Positions 1 to 5,712 of a DNA stretch of 10,199 nt are shown here, one piece after another (the first letter of the stretch is position 1; each line of letters starts with the position of its first letter). Source of the DNA: Caulobacteraceae bacterium (GTDB lineage Bacteria; Pseudomonadota; Alphaproteobacteria; Caulobacterales; Aquidulcibacteraceae); NCBI GenBank assembly GCA_016703335.1, contig JADJCG010000025.1, forward strand, positions 1 through 10,199. Direction: 5' to 3'. The notes under the pieces were generated by a model, which was not told the origin of the DNA, did no database searches, and saw only the letters and a program-made list of their open reading frames with translations. The translations under genes were made by a program, and so were the position numbers.

Positions 1-1
1 C

Positions 2-667
2 TTCGTCGTCTCGGCGCTGCTGGGGCTCCTGTTCGTCGATCAGATTTTCGCGATGCGCCGCGCTCGCAACGCGCATGATGCGGCTCTGCGGCGCGCCAAG
101 CAGCACGGGCAGGCTGCTGCGCCGCGGCGTCGCTCCGCATTTCTTGATGAACACGCTCCGTTCGCTGGCCGAGTGGGTCGAGGCCAATCCCTCAATCGGG
201 TGTGCGCATGATCGGGGCGCTCGGCGGGCAGATGCGAGCGCTGGGCGCGATCGGCGAACGCGAACTCATCCTTCGGTGTCTGAAGGGGTCGGGCTTGTGC
301 GCGCCTACCTCGCGGTCATGTCAGCGCGCAAACTCGAAGTTTGCCCTGGTGACCGAAGGCGCGCTGGCGGGAATGGCCATCCGCCCGGCGTTTTGCACAC
401 GCTTGCCGAGAAGGGCTTCCAGCCATAACCGCTATCCCGCCGGGCACGTTTCACCTCGGCGTCGAATGGCGCGACCGGTCGGTCGTGCTGACCTTCGAGA
501 CGCCGCCTTCAGAACAACGGCGCAACCATGCATCAGGAGGCGCCGGGCACGCCTATGTCCGCGCGCGCCTTGACGCCGCCTATGGCAATCACGCGGCGTT
601 CAGAGACGGCGCGGAGGACGGTGACGCATGGCGCAGCACAATCACACTGCCAGCGGCGCCCTCATGA
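2..667 (+). pseudogene. LytS-type sensor histidine kinase (His_kinase PF06580 type), partial at 5' end, multiply frameshifted
   Basis: This is the C-terminal part of a membrane sensor kinase of the LytS/YehU type, which would phosphorylate the adjacent LytTR regulator. Its N-terminus lies outside the window. Frame +2 opens with a hydrophobic segment (FVVSALLGLLFVDQIF). Around 111-195, frame +3 gives the phospho-acceptor H-box PHFLMNTLRSLAEWVEANP. Frame +1 near 205-275 gives LGGQMRALGAIGEREL, and frame +3 near 275-340 gives GLVRAYLAVMSARKLE. Frame +1 near 340-383 gives FALVTEGALAGMAI, frame +3 near 384-424 gives PPGVLHTLAEKGFQ (N-box-like; the usual VENA is altered), and frame +2 from 425 gives the G-box-like GHAYVRARLDAAYG and the stop at 667. 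The order matches a normal kinase, but at least six frame changes are needed. The stop overlaps the next gene's ATG (ATGA, 664-667). Either a decayed gene or a stretch with sequencing indels. The family call is firm; the gene's state is not. Confidence 0.78.
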
Positions 668-1355
668 AAGTGCTTCTCATCGATGACGAAACGGTCGCCG
701 CGCGGCGGCTGGAACGCCTAACTCGCAGCGTGCTCGGCGACGATCTCCGCGTCCTGGCGGTCGCGCACGGCCTTTCCGAAGCGAAGCAGCTGTTGTCCGC
801 CAGCGCCTTCGATCTCATCCTGCTCGACCTCAACCTTTCCGGCGATGACGGCTTTGCGCTCTTGGCTGATGAAATCGGCGGGCGACGGTGATCGTCGTTT
901 CCGCCCATGCCGATCGCGCCGTCGAAGCCTTTGCCCGCGTGGTGCTGGATTTCGTACCCAAGCCGGTCACCGAATCGCGGTTGCGCCAAGCACTGGAGCG
1001 TTTCCAGGCCAGGGCTTCCTCCAGCCTCAGCGACCGGCTGGTCGTCCGATCGCAAGGCCGCGCCGACATCATCGACATAGCCGACATCTTTCGCATTTCC
1101 GGCGCGGACGACTACAGCGAAATCCTGCTGGCCAGCGGCCGCACCGTTGCCGAGCGAGCGGCGGCTAGCCGAGCTAGAGCGCAACTTGCATACGATTTTG
1201 CACGTGCACCGCTCCTACGTCGTGAATCTGCGCCACGTTGAAGCGGTCGAACCGCCTGCCACGCGACCGGTTCTCCGTTCAAGAGGCGGCGGGAAACGCC
1301 AGTTAGCCGGCGGCGTTTAGCGCAGCTAAAGCGGCGGTTGAGCACGCTCACGTGA
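664..1355 (+). pseudogene. LytTR-family response regulator (receiver + LytTR DNA-binding domain), frameshifted
   Basis: A response regulator of the LytR/AlgR type, expected to bind DNA through a C-terminal LytTR domain after phosphorylation. From ATG 664, frame +1 reads MKVLLIDDE, giving the acidic pair D7/D8, then the phospho-acceptor D55 in DLILLDLNLSG. Near 882 the sense continues in frame +3: TVIVVSAHADRAVEAF and then DFVPKPV, the conserved lysine of receivers. The LytTR domain begins at DIIDIADIFRISGADDYSEI. Near 1146 it returns to frame +1 (SERRLAELERNLHTILHVHRSYVVNLRHVEAVEP), whose HRSYVVN core is diagnostic. Near 1290 it moves to frame +3 (ETPVSRRRLAQLKRRLSTLT), ending at TGA 1353-1355. 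Three frame changes are needed; joined, the protein is about 230 aa, normal for the family. The ATG 664 start is preferred over ATG 628 because the receiver fold begins there and it overlaps the kinase stop. As sequenced, translation would end at 891 within the receiver domain. Confidence 0.85.
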
Positions 1356-1532
1356 GAGGTTCATCGAATGACCGGAACGGGCCAATCACTGCCCTTCCGA
1401 CAAGTTATTACGAACGACCGCAAAGCGTGCATGAACTGCCGTTTGATCCCCGGCAGCGGACTGCGCCCTTGGACTGCCAAACAGACATTGATCGTCGTTC
1501 GAAATGCCGACCGCTTCCGGTGCTCTCGCGAC

Positions 1533-1719
1533 CTAGGCATCTTCGATGCGCTCTATAACCAGGTCGGCGGTCGTCCACGGCTTTTCGTTTCCATGAAATT
1601 GGTAGATCGACCGGAAGTACGCATTTGATTCAGCTGCGTGGGCCTGCAATCCCTGACCCGTCATCCCAACAGACATAGTCGCCAAAGGCAGTCACGCGCT
1701 TGAGGTAGACTCTCCTCAC
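1533..1719 (-). pseudogene. Possible decayed small gene, unrecognised
   Basis: Two overlapping minus-strand frames look more protein-like than the plus strand here. One frame from GTG 1719 to a stop at 1630 reads VRRVYLKRVTAFGDYVCWDD and stays open upstream. The other, from ATG 1676 to a stop at 1533, encodes 47 aa including NAYFRSIYQFHGNEKPWTTA followed by DLVIERIEDA, with mostly G/C third positions. A single frame change near 1630-1650 would join them. No Shine-Dalgarno sequence precedes either start, and I do not recognise the family. This could be a broken hypothetical gene, or chance open frames in GC-rich DNA. Confidence 0.22.
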
Positions 1720-1752
1720 TTGCTCAGCTTTTTTTCGAGCTGGCTCATGGTC

Positions 1753-1773
1753 GCGGCGCACAAAGTGCGCCGC
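1753..1773. repeat. Perfect 9-bp inverted repeat with AAA loop
   Basis: GCGGCGCAC, AAA, GTGCGCCGC form a perfect hairpin. No T-tract follows on either strand, so it is not a standard intrinsic terminator, although it lies downstream of the minus-strand tRNA-Lys. It could assist tRNA transcript termination or processing, or be a protein-binding palindrome. Confidence 0.5.
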
Positions 1774-1859
1774 TCGGTGGGTTTCGTTGTACCCCTGCTG
1801 TACCCCGAGGCCTCGCAGCCGACGCCCTGAAGGAGTAAAAGCCCTTTACAAATCAAAAG

Positions 1860-1932
1860 TGAGCCCGGCGGGATTCGAACCCGAGACCCTCTGATTAAAA
1901 GTCAGATGCTCTACCGACTGAGCTACGGGCTC
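1860..1932 (-). tRNA. tRNA-Lys (anticodon UUU)
   Basis: Read on the minus strand this is a 73-nt cloverleaf. The 7-bp acceptor stem is GAGCCCG paired with CGGGCTC, the D-arm has AGCTCAGTCGGTAGAGC, the anticodon loop is CTTTTAA with anticodon TTT, and the T-arm has the canonical GGTTCGAATCC loop. The discriminator base is A at 1860. The next bases are CTT, so CCA is not encoded and must be added by tRNA nucleotidyltransferase, as in many alphaproteobacteria. It lies 66 bp downstream of glpK on the same strand. A weak promoter-like pair (TTGCGC and AGTTTAG) lies just upstream, so it may be transcribed independently. No clear T-tract terminator follows. Confidence 0.97.
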
Positions 1933-1998
1933 TCGCGAAGGGGCGGGACTAAACTGATGCTCCGCCGGGCGCAACCTGGACCCTGAAGAAAGCGGCCA

Positions 1999-3486
1999 TC
2001 AGGCCACTTTCGCCGCAGCCAGGGCGGCCGCCACGGCCGCGCGCCAGCCGCTGCGGAGACGGTCGCGGTCGGCGCCGCACATACGGGGTGACCAGCGCGC
2101 GCTCGGCGTTGCGCCCGCTCCGTCGAGCAATTTTATGAGCCCGGCGCCGGATGCCGCGAGCTTCGCGGCCCCAAGCGCCGTCACCTCTTGGAACTGCGGG
2201 CGTGCGACCTCGACGTCACAAATATCAGCGAGGAACTGGATCGCCCAGGCATTGGCGGTGAGGCCGCCATCGATCAGGAGCTGCTCAATCTTCGGCGCGC
2301 CATCAGCGCGCAGCGCATCCAACAGATCAGCGGTCTGGTAGGCCACAGCTTCAAGCCCCGCGCGCACTATGTGATCCAAGCGAGAATCGCGCGTGAGGCC
2401 GATGATCGTGCCACGCGCCTCAGCATTCCATTGCGGCGCGCCGAGGCCGGCAAACGCCGGCACAAGATAGACACCGCCATTGTCAGCAAGGCTCGACGCA
2501 ATGGCCTCTGACTCAGCCGAGGATTTGATCAGCTTCAACCCATCGCGCAGCCATTGCATCGTCGCGCCGGCCGAGAAGATCGAGCCTTCAAGCGCATACG
2601 CGAACACGCCGCCCGCTTCATAGCCGACAGTGCCCAGCAATCTATTCTTCGATCTAGGCGGCGCGTCGCCCATGTTCATCACCAAAAACGCGCCAGTGCC
2701 AAACGTGCACTTGGCCATTCCCGGCTTGAGGCAGCCGTGGCCGACGAGCGCCGCCTGCTGATCGCCAGCCATGCCGTGGATCGGGATCGCGCGGCCAAAG
2801 TGCGCGACGTCGGCATCGCCGAAATGTGTGTCGCACGCGGTGGTCTTGGGCAGCATTGCACGCGGAACTTTGAAGAGCGCGCACATCTCGTAGCTCCAAG
2901 CGCGCGTGTTGAAATCGTAGAGCAGCGTACGTGACGCGTTGGTGACGTCCGAAACGTGCGCGTTGCCGTTGGTGAGCCGCCAGACGAGGAACGTCTCCAT
3001 CGTGCCGAAGGCGAGTTCGCCCTTCTCGGCACGCGCCCTCAGTGCCGGATCGCGGTCCAATATCCATGAAATCTTCGTGGCGGAAAAATACGGATCGAGC
3101 AGCAGACCTGTGGCCTGCTGCACCTTCTTCTCGTGACCGGCTTCGCGGAGCCGCGCGCAAACATCAGATGTCCGCCGATCCTGCCAGACGATCGCCCTAT
3201 GTACCGGCGTGCCGGTCTTGCGATCCCACACGACGGTGGTCTCGCGCTGATTGGTGATGCCGATCGCCGCGATGTTCGCGACGCCGCCGGCTTTCTCGAT
3301 CGCGTCGCGGCAAACCTGCAGCGTCGCCGCCCAAATTTCCTCCGCATCGTGCTCGACCCAGCCTGGTTGCGGATAGTGCTGCTGCAATTCCACCTGCGCC
3401 GTCGCCTGTGGCTGAAAAGCCAAATCGAAAACGATCGCGCGCGTGGATGTCGTGCCCTGGTCGATAGCGAGGATGTGTTGGCTCAT
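1999..3486 (-). CDS. glpK: Glycerol kinase
   Basis: A cytoplasmic FGGY-family kinase that converts glycerol and ATP to glycerol-3-phosphate, trapping glycerol for catabolism or lipid synthesis. The protein is 495 aa, the usual family length. It starts MSQHILAIDQGTTSTRAIVF, with the phosphate-binding loop at residues 10-16. Glycerol-binding residues known from the E. coli enzyme are present: R81-E82 in TNQRETT, Y133 in DPYFSATK, and D242-Q243 in GMAGDQQAAL. The C-terminal FGGY domain has DGGLTANAWAIQFLAD and TALGAAKLA. ATG 3486 is chosen because homologues start here; an upstream in-frame start at 3639 only adds an arginine-rich tail. No strong Shine-Dalgarno precedes it. The segment AIPIHGMAGDQQ has Ala where E. 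coli has the fructose-1,6-bisphosphate-contacting Arg236, so that feedback control may be weak here (inference). No glycerol facilitator or glycerol-3-phosphate dehydrogenase gene is nearby. The frame is intact. Confidence 0.97.
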   Translation of the reverse strand: MSQHILAIDQGTTSTRAIVFDLAFQPQATAQVELQQHYPQPGWVEHDAEEIWAATLQVCRDAIEKAGGVANIAAIGITNQRETTVVWDRKTGTPVHRAIVWQDRRTSDVCARLREAGHEKKVQQATGLLLDPYFSATKISWILDRDPALRARAEKGELAFGTMETFLVWRLTNGNAHVSDVTNASRTLLYDFNTRAWSYEMCALFKVPRAMLPKTTACDTHFGDADVAHFGRAIPIHGMAGDQQAALVGHGCLKPGMAKCTFGTGAFLVMNMGDAPPRSKNRLLGTVGYEAGGVFAYALEGSIFSAGATMQWLRDGLKLIKSSAESEAIASSLADNGGVYLVPAFAGLGAPQWNAEARGTIIGLTRDSRLDHIVRAGLEAVAYQTADLLDALRADGAPKIEQLLIDGGLTANAWAIQFLADICDVEVARPQFQEVTALGAAKLAASGAGLIKLLDGAGATPSARWSPRMCGADRDRLRSGWRAAVAAALAAAKVA

Positions 3487-3497
3487 GGCTGCGATTA

Positions 3498-3536
3498 TGG
3501 ACCGCCGGCGCCGCATCGGCAAACACCGGCGGTCCA
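3498..3536. repeat. Perfect 11-bp inverted repeat in the glpK leader
   Basis: TGGACCGCCGG at 3498-3508 is exactly complementary to CCGGCGGTCCA at 3526-3536, with a 17-nt loop. It fills most of the 55-bp gap between the stop of the upstream 104-aa gene and the glpK start, ending 11 nt before the AUG. On the transcript it would be a very stable hairpin. No U-tract follows (the next bases are TAATCGC), so a plain terminator is doubtful. A terminator-like barrier between the small-gene group and glpK, a translational control hairpin, or an operator are all possible. Confidence 0.6.
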
Positions 3537-3541
3537 CAATG

Positions 3542-3856
3542 CTACTGCGCTTCCGCCGCCTCAAGCGCCGCGCGGAACGCCGCCGAAGCGGTGCGCACGC
3601 GATCCATGGCAGCGTCCATATCCTCGCTCGTGACCACACGGCCAGCGGCGGCCATCGTCTCTACTTCGGCGCGGATCGCCGCAAGCTTGATCGCGAGATC
3701 GTCGACATTGCTGGCGATCACGTTGCCCGCGCCAAGCGCCTTCGCGGCCACGTCGAGTATTTCCGCAGCGCGGACGCGGTGCTCCGCCGGCACCAGCGGC
3801 AGGAATGCCGACAGTGCGGCAAGCAAGAGCTGCAATTGCAGCAACATATTGAGCAT
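3542..3856 (-). CDS. Hypothetical 104-aa membrane-anchored helical protein, third gene of small-gene group
   Basis: I do not recognise a family. The protein begins MLNMLLQLQLLLAALSAFLP, a hydrophobic stretch of about 20 residues that could be a membrane anchor or uncleaved signal. The rest is alanine-rich, charged and predicted helical (EILDVAAKALGAGNVIASNV, then DDLAIKLAAIRAEVETMAAA), ending EAAEAQ; a coiled coil is plausible. ATG 3856 is well supported by an AAGGAG ribosome site, which overlaps the stop of the upstream gene region (TAA at 3868-3870). Two upstream neighbours lie on the same strand with 11-bp gaps, suggesting one operon. Position after a holin-like and a lipoprotein-like gene suggests an envelope or phage-derived accessory role (inference). 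The frame is intact and codon use matches the neighbours. Confidence 0.75.
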   Translation of the reverse strand: MLNMLLQLQLLLAALSAFLPLVPAEHRVRAAEILDVAAKALGAGNVIASNVDDLAIKLAAIRAEVETMAAAGRVVTSEDMDAAMDRVRTASAAFRAALEAAEAQ

Positions 3857-3867
3857 TGAATTTCTCC

Positions 3868-4320
3868 TTAGCTGCGGTTGGCGCGGACCAAGCCTTCAAG
3901 CTCGGCGATCGGCGCTTGCGCGGCGGCGAGCGCTTCGTTGAGGCGGCGGGCCGCAACGCTGAGCGCGGTCGCGGCGCGTTGGATCGCGGGTTGATTGGCG
4001 CCGACGCCGCATCCAAATCGGCGCGAGCCCGCATGTATGCGGTGACGGCGATCTGCAGCGTCTCGGCCGCCGGTGTCGCCGCCTGCTCAGCGCCCAAGCG
4101 CACGCTTGAACGCGAGCGGCGTTGCAGTATCCGCGACGATGTCCGTCGCTTCTTCCACCACCGCCGCGTAAGCGTGCAGCAGCGCATAAGCGCGTTGATC
4201 GATGGTTTGCGCGGCGGCGATTGGGTTTTCGATCCGCGTCGAGCCCAACTGCAAGGACGCGCAGGCAGGCGTCAGGGTCAGCGCGCACGCAAGAGCGAGC
4301 GCGCGCAAAGGATAGCGCAT
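3868..4320 (-). pseudogene. Small exported lipoprotein-like protein, two frame changes as sequenced
   Basis: ATG 4320, preceded by a GAGGAA ribosome site, starts MRYPLRALALACALTLTPAC, a typical signal peptide with Cys20 in an imperfect lipobox (TPAC). The first frame runs ASLQLGSTRIENPIAAAQTI to FKRALGR and stops at 4087. In a second minus-strand frame the sense continues as LGAEQAATPAAETLQIAVTA and YMRARADLDAASA. In a third frame it continues as NQPAIQRAATALSVAARRLN, then EALAAAQAPIAELEGLVRAN and a TAA at 3868-3870, 11 bp before the next gene. All three pieces share an alanine-rich helical style. The two shifts together cancel (451 or 453 coding bases), so an ancestral gene of about 150 codons is likely. 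I recognise no family; a spanin-like or envelope lipoprotein is possible. As sequenced, only a 77-aa product would be made. Confidence 0.6.
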
Positions 4321-4331
4321 AATATGTTTCC

Positions 4332-4553
4332 TCAGGTGATGGGTGTGTTGGCGCGCGTACGGCCAACGGCGACGCCGATGAGACCAAGCGTGACCACAAG
4401 ATCGATCAGCGAATTGGCGATCTCTTGCGCCGCACCGTCGGGCAACACGATGCCCATGCGGTTAGCGGCGGCGGCGATGGCAATCACGGCGGCACTGCGC
4501 AAGGTCAGCGACTGGATGGCGGCTTTGGCGAGTGGTGTTGTGGTGTCGGACAT
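4332..4553 (-). CDS. Small two-helix membrane protein, holin-like
   Basis: A 73-aa protein, MSDTTTPLAKAAIQSLTLRS, with two hydrophobic helices: about residues 17-35 (TLRSAAVIAIAAAANRMGIV) and 48-63 (SLIDLVVTLGLIGVAV). It ends in a basic tail, GRTRANTPIT. A short polar N-terminus, two membrane spans and a basic C-terminus is the plan of many small phage holins. The closing GRxRAxxPI pattern resembles what I remember from alphaproteobacterial prophage proteins; no search supports this. ATG 4553 is favoured over an in-frame ATG at 4628 because GAGGAG lies just upstream and the longer form adds only polar residues. It is the first of three minus-strand genes separated by 11 bp each. Holin activity is inference only; a housekeeping membrane peptide is possible. 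Confidence 0.65.
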   Translation of the reverse strand: MSDTTTPLAKAAIQSLTLRSAAVIAIAAAANRMGIVLPDGAAQEIANSLIDLVVTLGLIGVAVGRTRANTPIT

Positions 4554-4627
4554 TGTGCTCCTCGTGTTGAACGAGAAGCCTAAGTCCGCTCGGGCGCTGT
4601 CGGATTGATTCAGCGTGCGTCGCGCCA

Positions 4628-4650
4628 AGCGCTTTGAAAAACAAGGCGCT
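4628..4650 (-). terminator. Hairpin downstream of the nitronate monooxygenase gene
   Basis: AGCGCTTTG, AAAAA, CAAGGCGCT form a 9-bp stem with one G-T wobble. On the minus strand it begins 21 nt after the flavoprotein stop codon, in the 117-bp gap before the small-gene group. It lacks a clear U-tract after the stem on that strand, so termination is plausible but unproven. Confidence 0.4.
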
Positions 4651-4670
4651 CGGCATTCAACGCTGTAGGA

Positions 4671-5633
4671 TTAGCTGGCGAGCAATCCCCGCTTCGCCTC
4701 GTCGTATTCGCGCTTCAGGCGCGCCACGAGATCGGCCGTCGGCACCACTTCATGCACGCCGCCAACGCCTTGGCCCGCGCCCCAGATGTCTTTCCAGGCT
4801 TTGGCCTTCGAGCCTTCACCGCCGCCGAAGCTCATCTTTGACGCATCGCTCTCGGCAAAGTTCGCCGGATCGAGACCAGCGTTGACGATCGAGCCTTTGA
4901 GATAATTGCCGAGCACACCGGTGAAGAGATTCGAATAGACGATGTCGCCGGCGCTCGAATCCACGATCATCTGCTTATACGCCTGGGGCGCATTCGCTTC
5001 CGTCGTCGCGATGAAGGCCGAGCCCATATAGGCAAGGTCCGCGCCCATCGCTTGCGCCGCTAGGATGCCACGGCCGGTCGAGATCGCGCCGGAAACGAGC
5101 AGCGGACCGTCGAAGAATTCGCGGATCTCACTGATCAGCGCGAACGGCGAAAGCGAACCGGCGTGACCACCTGCGCCAGCGCACACAGCGATTAAGCCAT
5201 CAGCGCCCTTCTCAAGCGCCTTCTTGGCGAAAGTGATGTTGATGATGTCGTGCAGCACGATGCCGCCGTACGAATGGATCGCCTCGTTCACCTCCGGCCG
5301 CGCGCCGAGCGAGGTGATCACGATCGGCACCTTGTGCTTCACGCACGCCGCCACGTCGTGATCCAGGCGCGCGTTGGTCTTGTGAACGATCTGGTTCACC
5401 GCATAGGGCGCAGCAGGCGCATTCGGGTTCGCTTCGTCGTAAGCGGCGAGCTCATCCTTGATACGGTAAAGCCAATCGTCGAGCGTCGTTTCGGGTCGCG
5501 CATTCAGCGCCGGGAACGATCCGACGATCCCCGCCTTGCACTGGGCGATGACCAATTCAGGGTTCGCGATGATGAATTGTGGGGCGCCCACGGCTGGGAG
5601 TCGCAACTTGTCGAACAGGGGCGGCAGAGCCAT
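4671..5633 (-). CDS. Nitronate monooxygenase family flavoprotein (2-nitropropane dioxygenase-like)
   Basis: An FMN-dependent TIM-barrel enzyme of 320 aa, normal family length, expected to oxidise alkyl nitronates such as propionate-3-nitronate. Visible signatures are MALPPLFDKLRLP at the start, GAPQFIIANPELV (residues 17-29), GAGGHAG at 153-159 with the probable catalytic His157, and the FMN-phosphate region GPLLVSGAISTGRG (176-189) followed by GADLAYMGSAFIATTEA. Near the end is AWKDIWGAGQGVGGV, common in this family. ATG 5633 is chosen because GGAG lies six bases upstream and family members begin at this point. Upstream in-frame ATGs (5693 and 5834) lack ribosome sites, and the latter overlaps mutA. 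The gene is divergent from mutA with a 79-bp gap. Substrate cannot be fixed from sequence: related proteins include enoyl-ACP reductases of the FabK type. The frame is intact. Confidence 0.93.
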   Translation of the reverse strand: MALPPLFDKLRLPAVGAPQFIIANPELVIAQCKAGIVGSFPALNARPETTLDDWLYRIKDELAAYDEANPNAPAAPYAVNQIVHKTNARLDHDVAACVKHKVPIVITSLGARPEVNEAIHSYGGIVLHDIINITFAKKALEKGADGLIAVCAGAGGHAGSLSPFALISEIREFFDGPLLVSGAISTGRGILAAQAMGADLAYMGSAFIATTEANAPQAYKQMIVDSSAGDIVYSNLFTGVLGNYLKGSIVNAGLDPANFAESDASKMSFGGGEGSKAKAWKDIWGAGQGVGGVHEVVPTADLVARLKREYDEAKRGLLAS

Positions 5634-5712
5634 GATTTTCTCCGGTTGCCACAAGGCGTAGCCTGCGTTCAAAAGCGCGTCGATGCCTGACATGGCGTCA
5701 AGGGACAGGGAA
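5634..5712. promoter_or_regulatory. Divergent intergenic region shared by the flavoprotein gene and mutA
   Basis: This 79-bp gap separates two outward-pointing genes and must hold both promoters unless transcription starts further inside. It contains the ribosome sites of both: GGAG (minus strand, 5640-5643) for the flavoprotein and AAGGGA (5700-5705, 7 nt before ATG 5713) for mutA. I cannot mark clear -35/-10 elements, and there is no cobalamin-riboswitch-sized leader. Confidence 0.35.

Larger units (their letters stand above)
1356..1859. other. Gene-poor stretch between regulator remnant and tRNA-Lys
   Basis: About 500 bases without a convincing gene. A plus-strand open frame at 1368-1628 (86 codons) has mixed third-position bases, unlike the strongly G/C-ending neighbours, shows no recognisable motif and has no clear ribosome site. 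The minus strand carries protein-like fragments (see 1533-1719). A perfect 9-bp hairpin lies at 1753-1773, and a run of seven T bases near 1730-1736 breaks the otherwise GC-rich texture. The stretch abuts the 3' end of a tRNA gene, a common insertion point for mobile DNA, but I see no integrase and no repeat of the tRNA 3' end within the window. It may be an eroded intergenic region or the worn edge of an old insertion. Confidence 0.5.

Noticed and set aside
1368..1628. 86-codon plus-strand frame
   Set aside because: Mixed third-position bases, no ribosome site, no motif. Not supported as a gene.
3486..3639. Upstream start for glpK at 3639
   Set aside because: It adds an arginine-rich tail unlike glycerol kinases and overlaps the 104-aa gene; MSQHILAIDQGT at 3486 is the standard start.
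5634..5712. Cobalamin riboswitch ahead of the mutase genes
   Set aside because: The gap is only 79 bp and lacks a recognisable B12-box, so it is too short for the element. Mutase genes use B12 as cofactor and are not normally under it.
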